DNA of 64,000 nt from Sepiola atlantica (lineage: Eukaryota; Mollusca; Cephalopoda; Sepiida; Sepiolidae), in assembly GCA_963556195.1 (NCBI GenBank), contig OY744525.1:28523769-28587768 (forward strand). Reading direction: 5' to 3'. A program made the translations under genes and the position numbers. Below the pieces are notes generated by a model. The model did no database searches, was not told the DNA's origin, and was given only the letters and a program-made list of their open reading frames with translations. Below, in pieces: positions 23,976 through 35,227 of this stretch; positions within the stretch are counted from its first letter, which is position 1, and every line of letters starts with the position of its first letter.

Positions 23976-24049
<74 letters not shown>
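23976..24049. repeat. (CT)n/(TA)n microsatellite
   Basis: Short CT run then a long TA run. Confidence 0.95.
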
Positions 24050-24050
<1 letters not shown>

Positions 24051-25275
24051 CATAAACAGCGCATGAGAAATTATTTTGAAATAAAATAATACAAAAATCT
24101 AAGAGCTCAAATATTAAACAATCACAGTTTACCCTATACAGGTTTTGGGATGAAAAGCAGTTAACCACGCCTACATCTTGAATTCATAGCAAAGGGTACA
24201 TTTTATCTGATTAAATATTTGATAGATTCAATAAAGTAACTATGTCTGTAAATAATAATTTAAATAGATACATGTCTCTACACTGGTGATAAACTTGAAT
24301 ATAACTTACTCAAGATTATTTAAATAAACTAAAACCATACGTTTAGATACAAAATAAAACAAAGCAATAGGTATAATCTTGCATTTAGCTATCAATCTAT
24401 CGTGTAGTAAGAAATGAGCTACTTGGTATTGAGCGTGAAAAATAATCTTACTTACGTTTATACTGTCTATCAGTCAATTACTTCTATATATAACTTAAAG
24501 CTAAACTGAATGAATGCTACCTTTGCTAGAAATAAGAGGATTATGGCTTAAACTAATAAAAGACTACCTAATAAATATATTTTTTTTGTTTTCTTTTGAT
24601 ATAACAATATATATAATACTACTAATACATAAACAATAATTATTCTGGTAATAATTAAATAGCTTAAATAGGTAAATAAACTAAAATATTTTACCTTAAA
24701 ACAATAAGATAACTGGTAAACTAGAATGAACTTTAACTGTAAAACCTAGCTTTCACTGAACGTGGGTTATCTCCCTTTCTGAAAAGGTCTTTCAACTCAC
24801 TGGACTGACCATAATTGTTATTCATTTTGCCTTGATACAACAAATATGACTGATGTGATTTATCTTACATTTCAGTACGGAATATTTTGTAGCGATCCCT
24901 TTTTCTTAATAATGGTTGTTGGTTTCTGTGACATTATATATTCTGACACGAGACATGATTGGATATCTAGTGAAAAATACTTTTTAGCCTGAGTCAATCT
25001 CGAATTTTGAAACGCGCGTAAGGATTATTATATAACTATTCTTTCCCTAACTTGATTTAAATGTAATTTTTAATCAGTGACACTTATATATGAGCTATTT
25101 CTTTTTAAAGTATAGAAGAGTAAAGGTTGAATTTTCGGAATTCTACTTTAAATTATTAATATTAAAAATTATCATTCTAGCTTTAAAACAATTAATTTAA
25201 AATTAAGTTCTGCTTATGATACAAAAATCGATTAGACACTGATTTGAATAGAATTAATTATTATTTAAAAATTTT
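24050..25275. other. AT-rich sequence without recognisable gene
   Basis: About 1.2 kb with no long open frame and no repeat or RNA signature I can place. Confidence 0.5.
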
Positions 25276-25284
25276 TTTATTAAC

Positions 25285-25620
25285 GTAGTTCACCCCAAAC
25301 AAGGAAGGCCGCCACTGTAGACGTAAGGGGCTACTGAGAAGAAAGAAAAGGGGAGAAGGTTGGGGGGATCAACCTAAACTGGGATCTGCGCAGCGAGATG
25401 TCTGTTTACATTAATTTATAATTTCTGCATGTCAGTACTATTGGGGAAATAGGGGGCAGGGAGGGAGTTCCATATGCCAGCAGCACGAGGAAAGAAGCTA
25501 TTTGAGTAGAAAGCTCTCCGGCATCTGGAGACCTCCACAGTGAATGGATGGGATTTAGTTGATTGTCGAGTTGGTCTAGTGAATTTACATCGAGGGGGCA
25601 CCAGATTAGCCAATTCATTA
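25285..25620 (-). mobile_element. APE-type LINE 3' fragment
   Basis: Minus-strand frame 25613-25416 encodes the LINE C-terminus: FTRPTRQSTKSHPFTVEV, CRRAFYSNSFFPRAAGIWNS and STDMQKL. The 3' untranslated end (CTCAGTAGCCCCTTACGTC..., CCTTGTTTGGGGTGAAC) reaches about 25285. It is severely 5'-truncated and closely similar to the 37.6-kb copy. Confidence 0.8.
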
Positions 25621-25942
25621 TGTATACTTGATTCTATACTGGAATGTGTTTGTTAATTTCATATATTTTTTATATGTTTTGTCTATACTCATTATTAAAA
25701 AAAGCTTTATTTGTTTCTCCTATCTGGGAAGTTTTTTGTTCTCTAGCTGGTTGTGAATATATCCAATGGATGCTATCTGAATTGTAATTAGTAAAGTCTA
25801 TATGCTGATAAGGATAATTATATCTTAATTTAAATCGTCTTTAGGGGACACGAAAGTGTTGCAAAACTAGTCTGTCAGAGCAAATTAATTTAACCTGTTC
25901 AGTGATAGATATTATGTAGTTAATCTATATAATTTAAATACC

Positions 25943-26004
<62 letters not shown>

Positions 26005-26458
26005 AAAATTAATAAATGCCAAGGTTCTTTAATGTATCACACCATTAAAACGTTAACTTTTATTTAAATCAATAAAGGGGAAAAGATCTTTGAAATACTT
26101 TATATATAGTAGAGATGAACGATCTAACGACACATTTTGGAATAGGTAACTTACATATCTATTTTTAAACGATTCACATAATTAGTTAATATTTAATGTT
26201 ATTCCATTCTAATGTTATTGTACTATTTTATCTACATATCTGCAATACTTTCGTCGATATTAACTGTAAATTATTAGAATGATTTAATGAAAAATAGATA
26301 ACTTAAGAATAACTATTCTTAACAATGCTCGCAAGAATTTTCACTGGCCCGGTATTACAAATAACAAACAAGGAAGAGGGTGACTAGCTTGCTTTCTGAC
26401 TGGCTATGTGTCTGCTTTTCTTAATTACCCTCTCTCTTCTCCCTTTCTCTCTCCAGTT
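25621..26458. other. AT-rich sequence with a (TA)n tract
   Basis: (TA)n at 25946-26002. No gene or RNA signature seen. Confidence 0.5.
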
Positions 26459-26467
26459 AACGACACC

Positions 26468-26800
26468 ATTTTATTTATCTACCTCCCACAAGGTAAGATG
26501 TGACACAAGGAAAGTGGGATTAGATACGCCAGCGCTCGAGAGGTGAGCACTCTGGCCATTTAAACATTGCCTGGGCAGCCTCGTTGGCATTCCCCGGTAG
26601 GGGCGCCCCAGGTAGTAAGCAATTAACTTACTCCTCCCCAAAGAGGGGAGGCGAAGCCTGGGAGGATGGACCTCCTAGAACTGCACAGGACAGACCCATA
26701 GATAGGCGTAAATCAAGCCCCGAAGGCCAAGACAATACCAGTGTATGGGGTGCAGTATCTATCGGAACAGATACTACACTTTGATCTTAGCCAAAAGGCC
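26468..26800 (-). mobile_element. U2-snRNA-headed SINE, copy 2
   Basis: Best preserved head: minus strand GGCCTTTTGGCTAAGATCAA then AGTGTAGTATCTGTTC, identical by eye to invertebrate U2 snRNA over about 36 nt. The body and tail are as in the other copies. Direct repeats AACGACACC occur at 26459-26467 and 26801-26809, extendable with mismatches, so it is a retrotransposed insertion. Confidence 0.85.
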
Positions 26801-26866
26801 AACGACACCGTATTATATATTTAATTGCTTTGAAATTAACGTCTGACGTCGCTATAATGCTGTCAA

Positions 26867-27019
26867 TAGGTACTACACTTTGATCGTAGCGAAAAGGCTT
26901 AGGAACAATAAAAAATAATGTATTTCATGACAAGGTATTTTTAAATGAATAAAAAAAACAGATTTATCTTTTATTGCATTATCTTTTAATGGGATGGGCA
27001 GTGCAGTATCTGTTCTTAT
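26867..27019. repeat. Two further U2 snRNA fragments
   Basis: At 26867-26901 (minus) AAGCCTTTTCGCTACGATCA then AAGTGTAGTACCTA is a mutated U2 head. At 27000-27019 (plus) AGTGCAGTATCTGTTCTTAT matches U2 snRNA with one mismatch, extending past the point where the SINE family leaves U2 (after CUGUUC). The latter may come from U2 itself rather than from the SINE. Confidence 0.5.
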
Positions 27020-27366
27020 GTTATAACTACTCATGATTTCAGGGGTGGCGGTTAAACTCCAACCATTCTTTCGAGGTGGCTAACGTAGTACCTGTTATGT
27101 TGTCATTAGACCATCTTCCCCTTTCTTTTTTTTGTGTGGGGAGGGTACTTATGTATCTTTTCTGTTGTTCTTCCAAGTTTTATAGGGCAGATCCTCCCAG
27201 GTTTACCTCCTCTATTTTAAAGGGGGTATTTCAGTATATGTTTTGTTGTAATGATACCATCCTACCACGCATTACCTACTCCTTTGATGGTCAGTACATG
27301 TAGTTCATTCATTATGACATACTGCAAGCCTAGCAAAAATATGTGACCAGAGGGAGCATATATTTG

Positions 27367-27370
<4 letters not shown>

Positions 27371-27430
<60 letters not shown>
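27371..27430. repeat. (TA)n microsatellite
   Basis: TA run. Confidence 0.95.
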
Positions 27431-27432
<2 letters not shown>

Positions 27433-27594
27433 ATCCCATACTGATAATTGTACGTTCGACATCAAACACATGTTCATATCGATTTATTTGAAAATATTAT
27501 ATATAAATAATTATTCCAAGCTCCAACTAGATTGAGCACTTTAACTAAGTTGATAACAGGCCGTCATTTATAGCTTAATAAAATAATCTAGGCC

Positions 27595-27800
27595 CAGCCT
27601 ATTGAGTTCCATTGACGGCCTGCTGATATGGCCGCTGAATTTACTATGAAGACGTCAATTTTAATGTGTGATGGTAACATCGGTACGCGCTCCGATACTA
27701 AGTCAAATATGACTTTCGTATTGGGGTTCGAATCGTGTGACCGACATGGATTGTTTCCTCCAATACTGATGATTGCAAGATTTGACATGACACATGTGTA
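27595..27800 (+). mobile_element. tRNA-derived SINE
   Basis: ATGGCCGCTGAATTTACTATGA region as a degenerate A-box arm, GGTACGCGCTCCGATACTAA, and a clear B-box GGGGTTCGAATCGTGTGACC (27724-27743). The 3' part TTCCTCCAATACTGATGATTG leads into a TA/TATG-rich tail. It does not fold as a functional tRNA because of insertions between the boxes. Confidence 0.55.
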
Positions 27801-27921
27801 TATAGATTAATGTAAGAATATCATTTATAGATAATGATACATACATATGTATATGTTTAGGTATATGTATATGTATATACATATATATACACATATACAT
27901 ACAATGGGACTGGGACCGAGT

Positions 27922-27949
27922 GCGCTACGAGACACGTCTGAATGACGTG

Positions 27950-28015
<66 letters not shown>

Positions 28016-28260
28016 TATGTATATAAAAAAAATTAAATAATAATGTGAAAAAAAGTTTATATTGTGTTATAACTTTTTATTATTTATTTTTTTATTTATT
28101 TATTGTGTGACGTGTAGGAATATAAATTGTTCTGTAAAGAAAAATAGTTTTTTCTTGTTGATGGTATAGAGAACATATATATATATATATATCAATTATC
28201 ACGTCATTCAGACGTGTCTCGTAGCGCAGGTTCGAACCCTGTCATAGTCAGTCACACTAT
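27922..28260 (+). mobile_element. SINE fragments in inverted orientation around (TA)n
   Basis: GCGCTACGAGACACGTCTGA... (27922-27952) and its exact 31-bp mirror (28197-28227) flank a (TA)n tract and about 180 bp of AT-rich sequence. The right arm continues into a tRNA B-box, AGGTTCGAACCCTGTC (28227-28242), so both arms come from a tRNA-headed SINE. Confidence 0.65.
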
Positions 28261-28269
28261 GACTAACTA

Positions 28270-28278
28270 TAAGTAAAT

Positions 28279-28348
<70 letters not shown>
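28270..28348. repeat. (CA)n/(TA)n microsatellite at the PLE-2 5' boundary
   Basis: CA repeats then TA repeats ending exactly where the second Penelope-like element begins. Confidence 0.95.
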
Positions 28349-28352
<4 letters not shown>

Positions 28353-28370
28353 AGGTGTACTAAAAGCGAA

Positions 28371-30149
28371 CTTTGCACACCTCGATATCGAACCCATTAC
28401 TGTTTCCACTGTGCACTCTAATTATTCTTCCCCTCCTGTTTTTACTTCTAAATAATTCTTCTCACTCTTTTAATAGCCTCGATTATTCCCCCCTTGTTTT
28501 ACTTCGCCCTTCGCACATCTCTCTCAAACTACTCAACCCCCAACCCGCCCTCGCTCTACATCTTTTAACCCCCATATTATTTACTTTTAACTGCGATCTC
28601 CACTCTCCCTCTGGCTTAATCCTTTGTCACTTCTTTAACCTTGTATATCTCTTACTTCTTCCGGCCTTCACTAACCTATTTAACAATTTTCTTAATTAAC
28701 CTCCATATAACTTTTTTGAATAAAATTTCAAAGTTTATATTTTCCCATATCTATTTGAACTAGCATCCCGTAACTGCTTATTTACTTCAACCCATATTTT
28801 TCCACCTTGGAGATTCCCGTTCCGGATATCCTCTCGAGGTCTTGTTTTCCTTTTTCTTTTTCCTTATTCTAATTTTCATTCTTGAGCTCCAATCTTATCG
28901 ACTTTTCCCTCATTCTATTATTAGTATCTTATTTTTATTATTTTTTAATTTTTTTATTTTATTTTTTATTTTTTATTTTTTATTTTTTATTCTTTCGGTC
29001 AATCCTTAATTTTCCCTGCGAGCTTAAGACTAATCTTATTATCTATTTTTCATTCTTTATTCTTTTATTTTCTTATTTCTACTTTTTATACTATTTTTAT
29101 CTTTATTTTTTATCTTTACTCTTTTAATTTTTAACTCATTTTTCTAGTCCTACCCTTCATATATATTTTGCCTCATTGTTTATATCTAAGGTCATTTGAT
29201 TAAACATTTAAACCCCGAACTCTGTTCTTATACATATTCTGATATTTTAACCCCTTATCCTAACATTCGTTAACTTACCCCCACTCCTTTCTTCCCCTTT
29301 TCTAGTTGAATCCTAATTCGCGCTAACTTCCAATTTCAACTTTATGTTTCACCCCCCCCCCCCTTTCACACTCTTAGTTTTATCCGCATTCCTTCACCGC
29401 ATCGCTCCCTTTCTCCTCTCCCCTCTCTTTCCTCGTACCCGTCCCTCTCTCCTCCCACACACCCCTTACCCGTTTCCTCCCTTGCCTACTGGTCGCATAT
29501 TATATTCTTGTTTTCACTGTCTTTGCTTTTCTTCATTTATAGCCGGCTTTCTCAACTGGGCAGACTTTAAATATTCTCGCTGCCCCTTTTTCCCACTTTT
29601 AAACACTTTCCTTTGTCATCTCTGCCCGGGAAGTATCTTTAATGGCGAATATTTTCCATCTTAATCTCCTCTGACGCCTGCCTGCATCATCGAATGTACC
29701 TCTTATTGGACTTTTTACCCTTTTTGGATTTTCTATTTTCGCCGTACCTGAAGTTGTGGCGTCTTGGAATTTAACTTTGAAACCTCTTTCATTACTTCTC
29801 GTGCCTCTAACGACCTACCTATCTACATCTTATTCTCTCCGCTGGACTCTTCGACACCGGACTTTTTGGCAATCGGACATTTGCTTGCACCTTGGCACAG
29901 TTTTGCCTTGCGTTTCTTTCCCTACAACTTTTATTTTATTTTTTCAAATTTTAAATCTTGGCCATTGCCAACTTATCTATCCCAGCGACTTCCTCTGATG
30001 ATAAGATTTTGATCTTTGAAAAGCCTGGCTTAAGGAAAATTTAACTTGAATAAATTGCCTTTTTGCGGAATATACCTTGCTTTGAACTTTTGAATTAAAT
30101 TTTGATTTGGCTTTTGCTTTCTCTAATTCCTTTCCATTCTCCTTCATTT
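28371..30149 (+). repeat. PLE-2 5' pseudo-LTR
   Basis: Begins CTTTGCACACCTCGATATCG and matches 33454-35231 almost throughout, including the T-rich stretch at 28929-29000 and the poly-C run near 29351. It continues beyond the 3' pseudo-LTR's end point into leader sequence. It contains the hammerhead motif at 29990-30037. Short frames inside are not genes. Confidence 0.9.
29990..30037 (+). ncRNA. Hammerhead ribozyme, type I, 5' pseudo-LTR
   Basis: Stem I: UUCCU (29990-29994) pairs with AGGAA (30033-30037). The conserved core CUGAUGA is at 29995-30001. Stem II: AAGAU (30003-30007) pairs with AUCUU (30012-30016), loop UUUG, with an unusual U-U at the first stem II position. GAAA is at 30018-30021. 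Stem III: AAGC pairs with GCUU (30021-30024 with 30028-30031), loop CUG. The cleavage triplet is UUA, with predicted cleavage after 30032. All core residues of the hammerhead consensus are present. The U-U pair next to the core may weaken activity. Confidence 0.75.
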
Positions 30150-30282
30150 CTACCTGCTCTATCCTGGATATTGAGCTGTATACTCTTCACAATAGGGTTT
30201 TACCTTTCCTAAAAGATCGCTTTTAGTACACCTCTTTATTTTAAGCTCCTACTTAGTTGAGCTTTTTCCTCCTATTTGTGAT

Positions 30283-32989
30283 ATGTTCAACAAGGAATTC
30301 CTCCCGCTTTCGGCAAAAAATATACCCATTCCCTCAAATGAAACCTATTTCTGCAAGCTTATCCAATCTGTGAAGAAGTTCATCACTAACGTTAGATGGA
30401 AAGCATTTCACCATGACATGAACCACAAAACCTCCTCCCACCAAACTGACTCCAGCAATTCCTCACTTTCTACCCACTTTGGATCTACACTACCTATGAA
30501 CTCCTCTAGGGAACTGAAGAAATTGGAAAAATCAGCTGCCTCCAGGTACGGTCTCAAAACCTCCTCCTTCCCTAAACAAAATGAACACCTCAATAATTTC
30601 GAAAATGACCTATTTGACCTCATTAGTCGCATTAAATTCAAAAGACACAATAAACACCTCAATCCCATCATCAAAAAAATCAACAAGTTTACTAACAATA
30701 TTAAGAAACACCCAGATATAATTGTCCCAGCGGATAAAACTAAGAATTTTTACAAACTGAAATATAGTCAATACAAATCCTTAATCTACAAAGAATTAAA
30801 TAAATCTTACAAAAGCACATCTTACGATACCCTGGCTAGTATAAACAATGAGGCTAAATCCATACTAACATCTTTGAATGTCCTCAACTACGCAGAAACT
30901 TTAACCCCTGCAATACCTAGATTTACCTTGAAGGACCATAAAAATAATTTCCAAGAAAACCCTACCATCAGACTAATATGCCCCTCTAAATCCGACCTAG
31001 GCATCATAAGCAAGAAAATCTTGGATAGAATTATCCCTACCTTGAAAGAAAAAATTCGTTACACTCTTTGGCAATCCTCAGATGAGGTTACTACCTGGTT
31101 CCTTAACCTCATTGATAAGTCTAAACCTAACTTGAACTTCATAACATTCGACATTAATAATTATTACCAATCCATTTCCCCTATCTTACTTAACAAAGGA
31201 TTAATCTTCGCCAAAAATAATTCTGACATTACTGACATAGAGATTAAACTAATAATATTAGCCAAAAGATCCCTACTAGAATTTGATAATAAGCTTTGGA
31301 CTAGGAAGGACACCCCCAATAACTTTGACATTACCATGGGGGCCTCAGACTCTGCCCAGGTCACTGACCTGGTAGGTTTGTACTTGATGAGAGAATTGGG
31401 GTTTAATTTTGGACACTTACAGGGTGGGTTGTATACGGACGATGCCCTGTTTGTATCTGGAGAGAGATCGAGACAATATAACAACACTATCAGAAACCTG
31501 CATAACTTCTTTAAAAACTTTGGTTTGACCATTACAGTGGAACCTGAGAAAAGAATATCCAACTTTCTTGACCTTACATTAGATCTTAACTCGGGAACCT
31601 TCAGCCCATACCATAAACCTAACTTAACCCTTTTCTACGTACATAGCCTATCTAACCACCCTAAATCCATCATAAACTCAATAGTCCCCTCAGTATCTAA
31701 TAGAATCTCTAAGCTATCTGCGAATAAATCTATCTTCGATCAAAATTCTAGCTTTTACAATAATGCTTTGCTTAACTCAGGCTACAATCACAAAATTAAA
31801 TATAACTGCAACCCCCTTACTCAAGTTTACAAATCTTCAGGCATTATTACACACAACATGACCACACACAGAAATAAAAAGTTTAACTCATCTGCACCTA
31901 AGATAATCAAAACACCCTCTAATAAGCCCATAGGAACTAAAGATATTGATAATCGGGTAGACCCACATTCGCACAAACAAAGAAAAAAACTTAGAAGAAA
32001 GAATAACATTTGGTTTATCCGCCTTTCAGCAGTAATGTTAAAACCAATATACCTAAAGAATTTTTCCAAATCTTAGACAGATCTTTTAAGCATCCCCACA
32101 GATATAACACTATCCTTAATAGAAATTCTATTAAAATATCATACTCTACTATGCCCAATATTGAACAAACTATCATAACCGCTAACAATAGGAAAATCAA
32201 ACATATCCAACAGCAACCACCCACCACATCCCTCACCACTTGTAACTGCCGTAAACCTAGAGATTGTCCCCTTAACAACAACTGTGTACAGAAGGACGTA
32301 ATATACGCTTGTACTGTTAAACAATTCCCCCGCTCCACCAATGTTGTGAGTAATCACAGTTCCCATACTCCACCCGAACTCCGGACCCCCCCCCCCCCCC
32401 GCAACCCCAATCCGCTTCTACTCTAAACTCCCGCTTATACAGCCATACCTCTAACCAAGCACCCCCAATAATAGATAGTGCTCATGGGCCAACTCACATT
32501 TCCCCCATATCCGTTCCACCCCACTTCTCCAAACAACTTTCCTCGCATAACTTGGATCTCCAAACCCAAATCTCTTCTAATACCATTAGCAATCTCAATG
32601 CAACTATAGCACCACCCTTCAAGATACACACATATATTGGGGCGTCCTCTTTCCCCATTAAGACCCGGATCTCTAACCATATATATTCCTTTAAAAATAG
32701 TAGCGATAACAGCACAGGCACTTCACTTTCCAATCTAATTAGAAACCTCAATCTTAAAAATACTCCCTATTCACTTCACTGGTCAATACTTAAAAAGTCC
32801 AAATCATATACCCCTGGAGCATCCCATTGCCAACTTTGTACTCTGGAAACCTTTATGATAGCTACTGCTACTAAATCTAAAAATATTATTAATTCTAAGA
32901 ATGAACTTATCTCCAGTTGCAGGCATAAACGTAAATTCAGGTATAGCAACCATAATAATCCCCCAGACACCCCTCCCCCATTTGATTAA
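30283..32989 (+). pseudogene. PLE-2 reverse transcriptase / GIY-YIG endonuclease frame, two frameshifts
   Basis: Polyprotein that reverse-transcribes PLE RNA and nicks target DNA. The start ATG at 30283 gives an N-terminus homologous to PLE-1 (VRWKAFHH, SRYGLKT, then LNNFENDLFDLI). RT blocks are ADKTKNFYKL, RFTLKDHKNNF, FITFDINNYYQSIS (motif A), GASDSAQVTDLVGLY, and LYTDD at residues 383-387 (nt 31429-31443), the YxDD catalytic site. The frame shifts near 32020 (at NNIWF) into SSNVKTNIPKEFFQILDRSF, then CNCRKPRDCPLNNNC (Cys-rich linker) and VIYACTV (start of GIY-YIG). It shifts again within a run of about 14 C at 32387-32400. The rest is open: TYIGASSFPIKTRISNH (GIY-YIG core with Arg) and CQLCTLETF (catalytic Glu), stop near 32989. 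Between VIYACTV and TYIG there is an insertion of roughly 90 residues, Pro/Ser/Thr-rich, relative to PLE-1. The poly-C shift could be a sequencing error. Confidence 0.85.
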
Positions 32990-33318
32990 ATACCCTCCCT
33001 TCATCTCGGATTTTCCCTCCTTACATCTCGAATCCCCTTTCTGATAGTTCTAATTCCTGTTGTTCTATAGTCTCTACTCATATCACCCTCATCCCTTTAA
33101 CCTTCTCTTAACTTAATTAAATTACCCATAAACTCCGTTAGCTTCACATTTCCCTTAGTTTTAACACCTTTCTTCCATTACCCCCTAAATCTTTCCACTT
33201 AACCTCCTTAACTGTATAACTTTATTTGGCTTTCCATTTTCTTTCCCGTTTAACTTCTTTTAATGCATTCGTCCGCTTCCCTTCAACACTTCCATTCTTC
33301 ATTCTTTTCCCTTTCAAC

Positions 33319-33440
33319 GTTAAGGCTGGTCAACAAGTGAGTGGAGGGGCTGGGATGTAATATGAATAGAGTGGGTTAGTTAACCCACTCTGTTCATGTT
33401 GTGTCCTAGCCCTTTTGTTTACTTGTTGATTGGCCTTAAC
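33319..33440 (+). other. 60-bp fully paired RNA hairpin in the PLE-2 3' region
   Basis: Arm 33319-33378 and arm 33381-33440 pair over all 60 positions with a GU loop of two bases (33379-33380). 45 pairs are Watson-Crick and 15 are G-U on the plus strand, with no mismatch or bulge. In DNA the arms are therefore only 75% complementary, yet the sense RNA is perfectly paired. It lies 13 bp before the 3' pseudo-LTR. A role in RT recognition of template RNA is conceivable. Alternatively the wobble pairs record A-to-G editing of a perfect duplex. Confidence 0.85.
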
Positions 33441-33453
33441 TACTCCATATCCC

Positions 33454-35227
33454 CTTTGCACACCTCGATATCGAACTCCTTACTGTTTCCACTGTGCACT
33501 CTAATTATTCTTCCCCTCCTGTTTTTACTTCTAAATAATTCTTCTCACTCTTTTAATAGCCTCGATTATTCCCCCCCCCCCCTTGTTTTACTTCGCCCTT
33601 CGCACATCTCTCTCAAACTACTCAACCCCCAACCCGCCCTCGTTCTACATCTTTTAACCCCCATAGTATTTACTTTTAACTGCGATCTCCACTCTCCCTC
33701 TGGCTTAATCCTTTGTCACTTCTTTAACCTTGTATATCTCTTACTTCTTCCGGCCTTCACTAACCTATTTAACAATTTTCTTAATTAACCTCCATATAAC
33801 TTTTTTGAATAAAATTTCAAAGTTTATATTTTCCCATATCTATTTGAACTAGCATCCCGTAACTGCTTATTTACTTCAACCCATATTTTTCCACCTTGGA
33901 GATTCCCGTTCCGGATATCCTCTCGAGGTCTTGTTTTCCTTTTTCTTTTTCCTTATTCTAATTTTCATTCTTGAGCTCCAATCTTATCGACTTTTCCCTC
34001 ATTCTATTATTAGTATCTTATTTTTATTATTTTTTAATTTTTTTATTTTATTTTTTATTTTTTATTTTTTATTTTTTATTCTTTCGGTCAATCCTTAATT
34101 TTCCCTGCGAGCTTAAGACTAATCTTATTATCTATTTTTCATTCTTTATTCTTTTATTTTCTTATTTCTACTTTTTATACTATTTTTATCTTTATTTTTT
34201 ATCTTTACTCTTTTAATTTTTAACTCATTTTTCTAGTCCTACCCTTCATATATATTTTGCCTCATTGTTTATATCTAAGGTCATTTGATTAAACATTTAA
34301 ACCCCGAACTCTGTTCTTATACATATTCTGATATTTTAACCCCTTATCCTAACATTCGTTAACTTACCCCCACTCCTTTCTTCCCCTTTTCTAGTTGAAT
34401 CCTAATTCGCGCTAACTTCCAATTTCAACTTTATGTTTCACCCCCCCCCTTTCACACTCTTAGTTTTATCCGCATTCCTTCACCGCATCGCTCCCTTTCT
34501 CCTCTCCCCTCTCTTTCCTCGTACCCGTCCCTCTCTCCTCCCACACACCCCTTACCCGTTTCCTCCCTTGCCTACTGGTCGCATATTATATTCTTGTTTT
34601 CACTGTCTTTGCTTTTCTTCATTTATAGCCGGCTTTCTCAACTGGGCAGACTTTAAATATTCTCGCTGCCCCTTTTTCCCACTTTTAAACACTTTCCTTT
34701 GTCATCTCTGCCCGGGAAGTATCTTTAATGGCGAATTTTTTCCATATTAATCTCCTCTGACGCCTGCCTGCATCATCGAATGTACCTCTTATTGGACTTT
34801 TTACCCTTTTTGGATTTTCTATTTTCGCCGTACCTGAAGTTGTGGCTTCTTGGAATTTAACTTTGAAACCTCTCTCATTACTTCTCGTGCCTCTAACGAC
34901 CTACCTATCTACATCTTATTCTCTCCGCTGGACTCTTCGACACCGGACTTTTTGGCAATCGGACATTTGCTTGCACCTTGGCACAGTTTTGCCCTGCGTT
35001 TCTTTCCCTACAACTTTTATTTTATTTTTTCAAATTTTAAATCTTGGCCATTGCCAACTTATCTATCCCAGCGACTTCCTCTGATGATAAGATTTTGATC
35101 TTTGAAAAGCCTGGCTTAAGGAAAATTTAACTTGAATAAATTGCCTGCGGAATATACCTTGCTTTGAACTTTTGAATTGAATTTTGATTTGGCTTTTGCT
35201 TTCTCTAATTCCTTTCCATTCTCCTTC

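Noticed and set aside
26468..26800. Functional U2 snRNA gene.
   Set aside because: Similarity ends after about 36 nt; the Sm site, later stem-loops and promoter elements are absent.
28373..30012. Several 80-108-codon frames duplicated at 33396-35098.
   Set aside because: They are pseudo-LTR duplicates. Pyrimidine-rich sequence gives Leu/Phe/Ser-rich frames without coding signs.
30408..30698. Open minus-strand frames inside the PLE-2 RT (also 31164-31562 and 31827-32069).
   Set aside because: Antisense shadows of a frame with clear RT motifs on the plus strand.
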